Below, piece by piece: positions 5,620-7,234 of a stretch of DNA of 7,234 nucleotides. The position numbers and the translations under genes were made by a program. The notes below the pieces were generated by a model. The model had not been told where the DNA came from, made no database searches, and saw only the letters and a program-made list of their open reading frames with translations. This stretch comes from Bacillota bacterium (GTDB lineage Bacteria; Bacillota_E; Sulfobacillia; Sulfobacillales; Sulfobacillaceae): positions 1-7,234 of the forward strand of contig JAKADW010000098.1 in the NCBI GenBank assembly GCA_021820165.1, in the 5' to 3' direction. How positions within the stretch are numbered: position 1 is the first letter of the stretch; every line of letters begins with the position of its first letter.

Positions 5620-6541
5620 TGATGAAGGTACCGTTCGAATCGCTGATACCAACCGCCTGGCCGTATTGATTCAAGATGAGCGCTTTAGGGGGAAGGGGCT
5701 TTGCCCCCTGGCTAATCACCGCCGTCGTCCAATGGCCATTTTCTTGCCAGAGCGCCAAATCGCTGGGGGTCCAGGCGCCGTGAACTAGGACTGCAAGAGA
5801 TGCTTGGGCGGAGATTTTGCTCACCTCGCCACGAATGGATATGGCGCTCACGGTTTGACCTTTGAGATGCCACGTGACCCCCTCGGACTTAAGCCAAGTC
5901 GAATGCGTCGGCGCGGCTACCAACGGGGTGACAAGCGTCCCGGCGATATTCCAAAGGGGACCACGCTCCACCTGGGAGTGGCTGCCCAAGAGTCCCCAGG
6001 CCGTCTTGGACCACTGATTAGCGCTCACGGAGCCGGCCGCCTGTTCTCCCATTTGGGTGATGGTGGTCCATGAGAGATATGTGCGCGCGGTCACGGCGGG
6101 GCTCACGGGGCCTTCTCCGGCGGCGTTGTCGGCCGCCACCCAATAATGGTAGGTGGTTCCCGGGAGAACGGTGGTGTCGGTATAGCTGGGCGATCGGGTG
6201 GGCGTGATGGTAGCGATGGCTGACGCTTGGCTGAAGCTATCCGAAGCGGGAGCACGATAGATGGTATAGGTGGACGCCTTTGCCACTTTGTTCCATGTGA
6301 GCGTCACTGAGGCATCGGTCCAGGTAGACCGTACCACCGGAGTTCCCTGAGGCGGCTGATGGGGCTCGTGAGCGCTGTGCCAGGCGACTTCTTGGTTGGC
6401 AGCAGTTAGCGCCGTCAACGCGGGTTTCACCTGCCCTAAATCGCCAAGCCATCCAGCTAGATAGGTGAACGGCAAGAGCATCAAGGCGGCTCCCGCCATA
6501 AGGCTTGCCATAAGGTATGGTCGACGGCGAAAAATCGACAT
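5612..6541 (-). CDS. Exported or membrane-anchored protein with one fibronectin type III domain
   Basis: The 309-residue protein has a basic start (FRRRPY) and a hydrophobic segment at about 10-32, a signal peptide or signal anchor. A linker follows, rich in Ala, then His/Pro (about 40-65). Residues about 66-153 form a fibronectin type III domain: VTLTW with Trp83, TYTIYRAP with Tyr92, then SYTDTTVLPGTTYHYWVAA and NAAGEGPVSPAV, the typical late strands. I do not recognise the C-terminal half (about 156-309). Its end, ALILNQYGQAVGISDSNG, resembles the strand after the catalytic Ser in HtrA-like trypsin-fold proteins, but no GxSG is present, so protease activity is not claimed. The ATG at 6541 has AAGGAG 7 nt upstream. 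It starts 45 nt after the glycoside hydrolase gene and overlaps the phosphatase start, so it sits mid-operon. FnIII domains next to glycosidases often assist surface or polysaccharide contact; here that is inference. Confidence 0.85.
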   Translation of the reverse strand: MSIFRRRPYLMASLMAGAALMLLPFTYLAGWLGDLGQVKPALTALTAANQEVAWHSAHEPHQPPQGTPVVRSTWTDASVTLTWNKVAKASTYTIYRAPASDSFSQASAIATITPTRSPSYTDTTVLPGTTYHYWVAADNAAGEGPVSPAVTARTYLSWTTITQMGEQAAGSVSANQWSKTAWGLLGSHSQVERGPLWNIAGTLVTPLVAAPTHSTWLKSEGVTWHLKGQTVSAISIRGEVSKISAQASLAVLVHGAWTPSDLALWQENGHWTTAVISQGAKPLPPKALILNQYGQAVGISDSNGTFINV

Positions 6542-6548
6542 GGATTCA

Positions 6549-6554
6549 CTCCTT
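6549..6554 (-). promoter_or_regulatory. Shine-Dalgarno site of the FnIII gene
   Basis: AAGGAG lies 7 nt before the ATG at 6541-6539, in the 45-nt gap after the glycoside hydrolase stop. It supports both the start and independent translation of this gene within a shared transcript. Confidence 0.7.
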
Positions 6555-6586
6555 CGACAGGGATAACGCTCCCAGTCCCGGAAAAG

Positions 6587-7234
6587 TTACCGAGATGCGG
6601 TCGCGCGCGCTTGATGGAGCTCGATGAGCGCCATGACCAGACCCAGATGAGAAAATCCTTGTGGGAAGTTCCCCCGCGGGTCGCCCGTTTCTTGATCAGC
6701 ATGCTCGCCTAGAAGACCGAGATCGGTGCGATAGCCCAGGAGTCCCTCAATGAGGGCGTCCGCTTCGGCTAGGCGGTTAAGACGAATGTAGAGGCGGGCC
6801 AGCCAGAAGGACGCAAGCACGAACGGGTGTGCGGCGGTTCCTAGCATATCGCTCGCATAGCGATAGACCCAATGGCCCTTCACCAAGTCCTGCTCAATCT
6901 TTTTTAATGTGCCCAGGAACCGGGGATCGTCGGCGGGGCAAAAGCCGTAAAGCGGCATAACCAACAACGCGGCATCTACGGCGTGGCCGCCGAATGATTG
7001 CACATAGGAGTTCACTTCAGTGTTGAAGCCTTGCTGCTCAATCGCATCTTTAACCCGGTGCGCTACGCGCCGCCAGCGGGTGGCATGCTCATGGTCCTTA
7101 ACGACGTCCGCCATTAAGGAGCCATAATATAGGGCGACCCAGCACATGAGTACGGAATGGGTATAATAGTCGTCCTGATCCCGGAATTCCCAGAGGCTCG
7201 CATCTTTCTGACGCCAGTTGTTCTCCACCCAATC
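6587..7234 (-). CDS. Glycoside hydrolase family 15 (glucoamylase/trehalase-like), C-terminal part (5' end outside the window)
   Basis: The visible 215 residues are the C-terminal part of the (alpha/alpha)6 barrel of family GH15; complete members are commonly about 600 residues. The first visible block, DWVENNWRQKDASLWEFRDQ, matches the family W-x-x-x-D-x-G-I-W-E-x-R region, and Glu16 (of the visible part) corresponds to the general acid. Near the end, GLLGEHADQETGDPRGNFPQ and GFSHLGLV match the family block holding the general base, Glu177 here. Both catalytic glutamates are therefore present. The family inverts alpha-glucosidic bonds in starch, maltooligosaccharides, trehalose or dextran; the specificity-setting N-terminal part is missing. 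Whether it is exported cannot be judged. It is the first visible gene of a minus-strand series leading to the FnIII and phosphatase genes. Confidence 0.9.
   Translation of the reverse strand, partial: DWVENNWRQKDASLWEFRDQDDYYTHSVLMCWVALYYGSLMADVVKDHEHATRWRRVAHRVKDAIEQQGFNTEVNSYVQSFGGHAVDAALLVMPLYGFCPADDPRFLGTLKKIEQDLVKGHWVYRYASDMLGTAAHPFVLASFWLARLYIRLNRLAEADALIEGLLGYRTDLGLLGEHADQETGDPRGNFPQGFSHLGLVMALIELHQARATASR

Overview
The window looks like a bacterial chromosome segment of moderately high GC. Starts are preceded by clear purine-rich Shine-Dalgarno sites (AGGAGG before the EAL gene, AAGGAG before the fibronectin-type gene), and the lipoprotein and signal peptides suit a Gram-positive, Bacillota-like bacterium. 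The mix of a family-15 glucosidase, a family-5 solute-binding lipoprotein, c-di-GMP enzymes and a PhaJ-like hydratase would fit an environmental heterotroph or mixotroph, for example a Sulfobacillus-type organism. That taxonomic guess is inference only; no marker gene is present.

Layout. Nearly everything lies on the minus strand. From the left edge: the 5' part of a MaoC/PhaJ-type hydratase gene (1-264) sits downstream of a DUF1348/NTF2-like gene (305-787), probably as one transcript from a promoter near 819-847. Positions 788-1207 hold no convincing gene. A stand-alone EAL-domain phosphodiesterase (1208-1933, minus) and a membrane-anchored GGDEF diguanylate cyclase (2157-2957, plus) are divergent and share a 223-bp spacer with inverted repeats. 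The catalytic residues of both families are present, so the pair could make and break c-di-GMP from one locus.

The right half is a run of minus-strand genes read in the order: family-15 glycoside hydrolase (3' part only, 6587 to the window edge), an exported or membrane-anchored FnIII protein (5612-6541), a histidine phosphatase whose start overlaps the FnIII stop by 8 nt (5005-5619), then an extracellular solute-binding lipoprotein (3087-4871) closed by a strong rho-independent terminator (3041-3073). The first three are close enough to be an operon. The 133-bp gap before the lipoprotein gene leaves open whether it has its own promoter. No permease or ATPase partner for the lipoprotein is visible.

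No tRNA, rRNA, CRISPR array, insertion sequence or recognisable riboswitch was seen. The most interesting points are the divergent c-di-GMP pair with its structured spacer and an eight-G tract in the cyclase's N-terminal coding region, and the unfamiliar C-terminal half of the FnIII protein. Nothing here amounts to a clearly new system.
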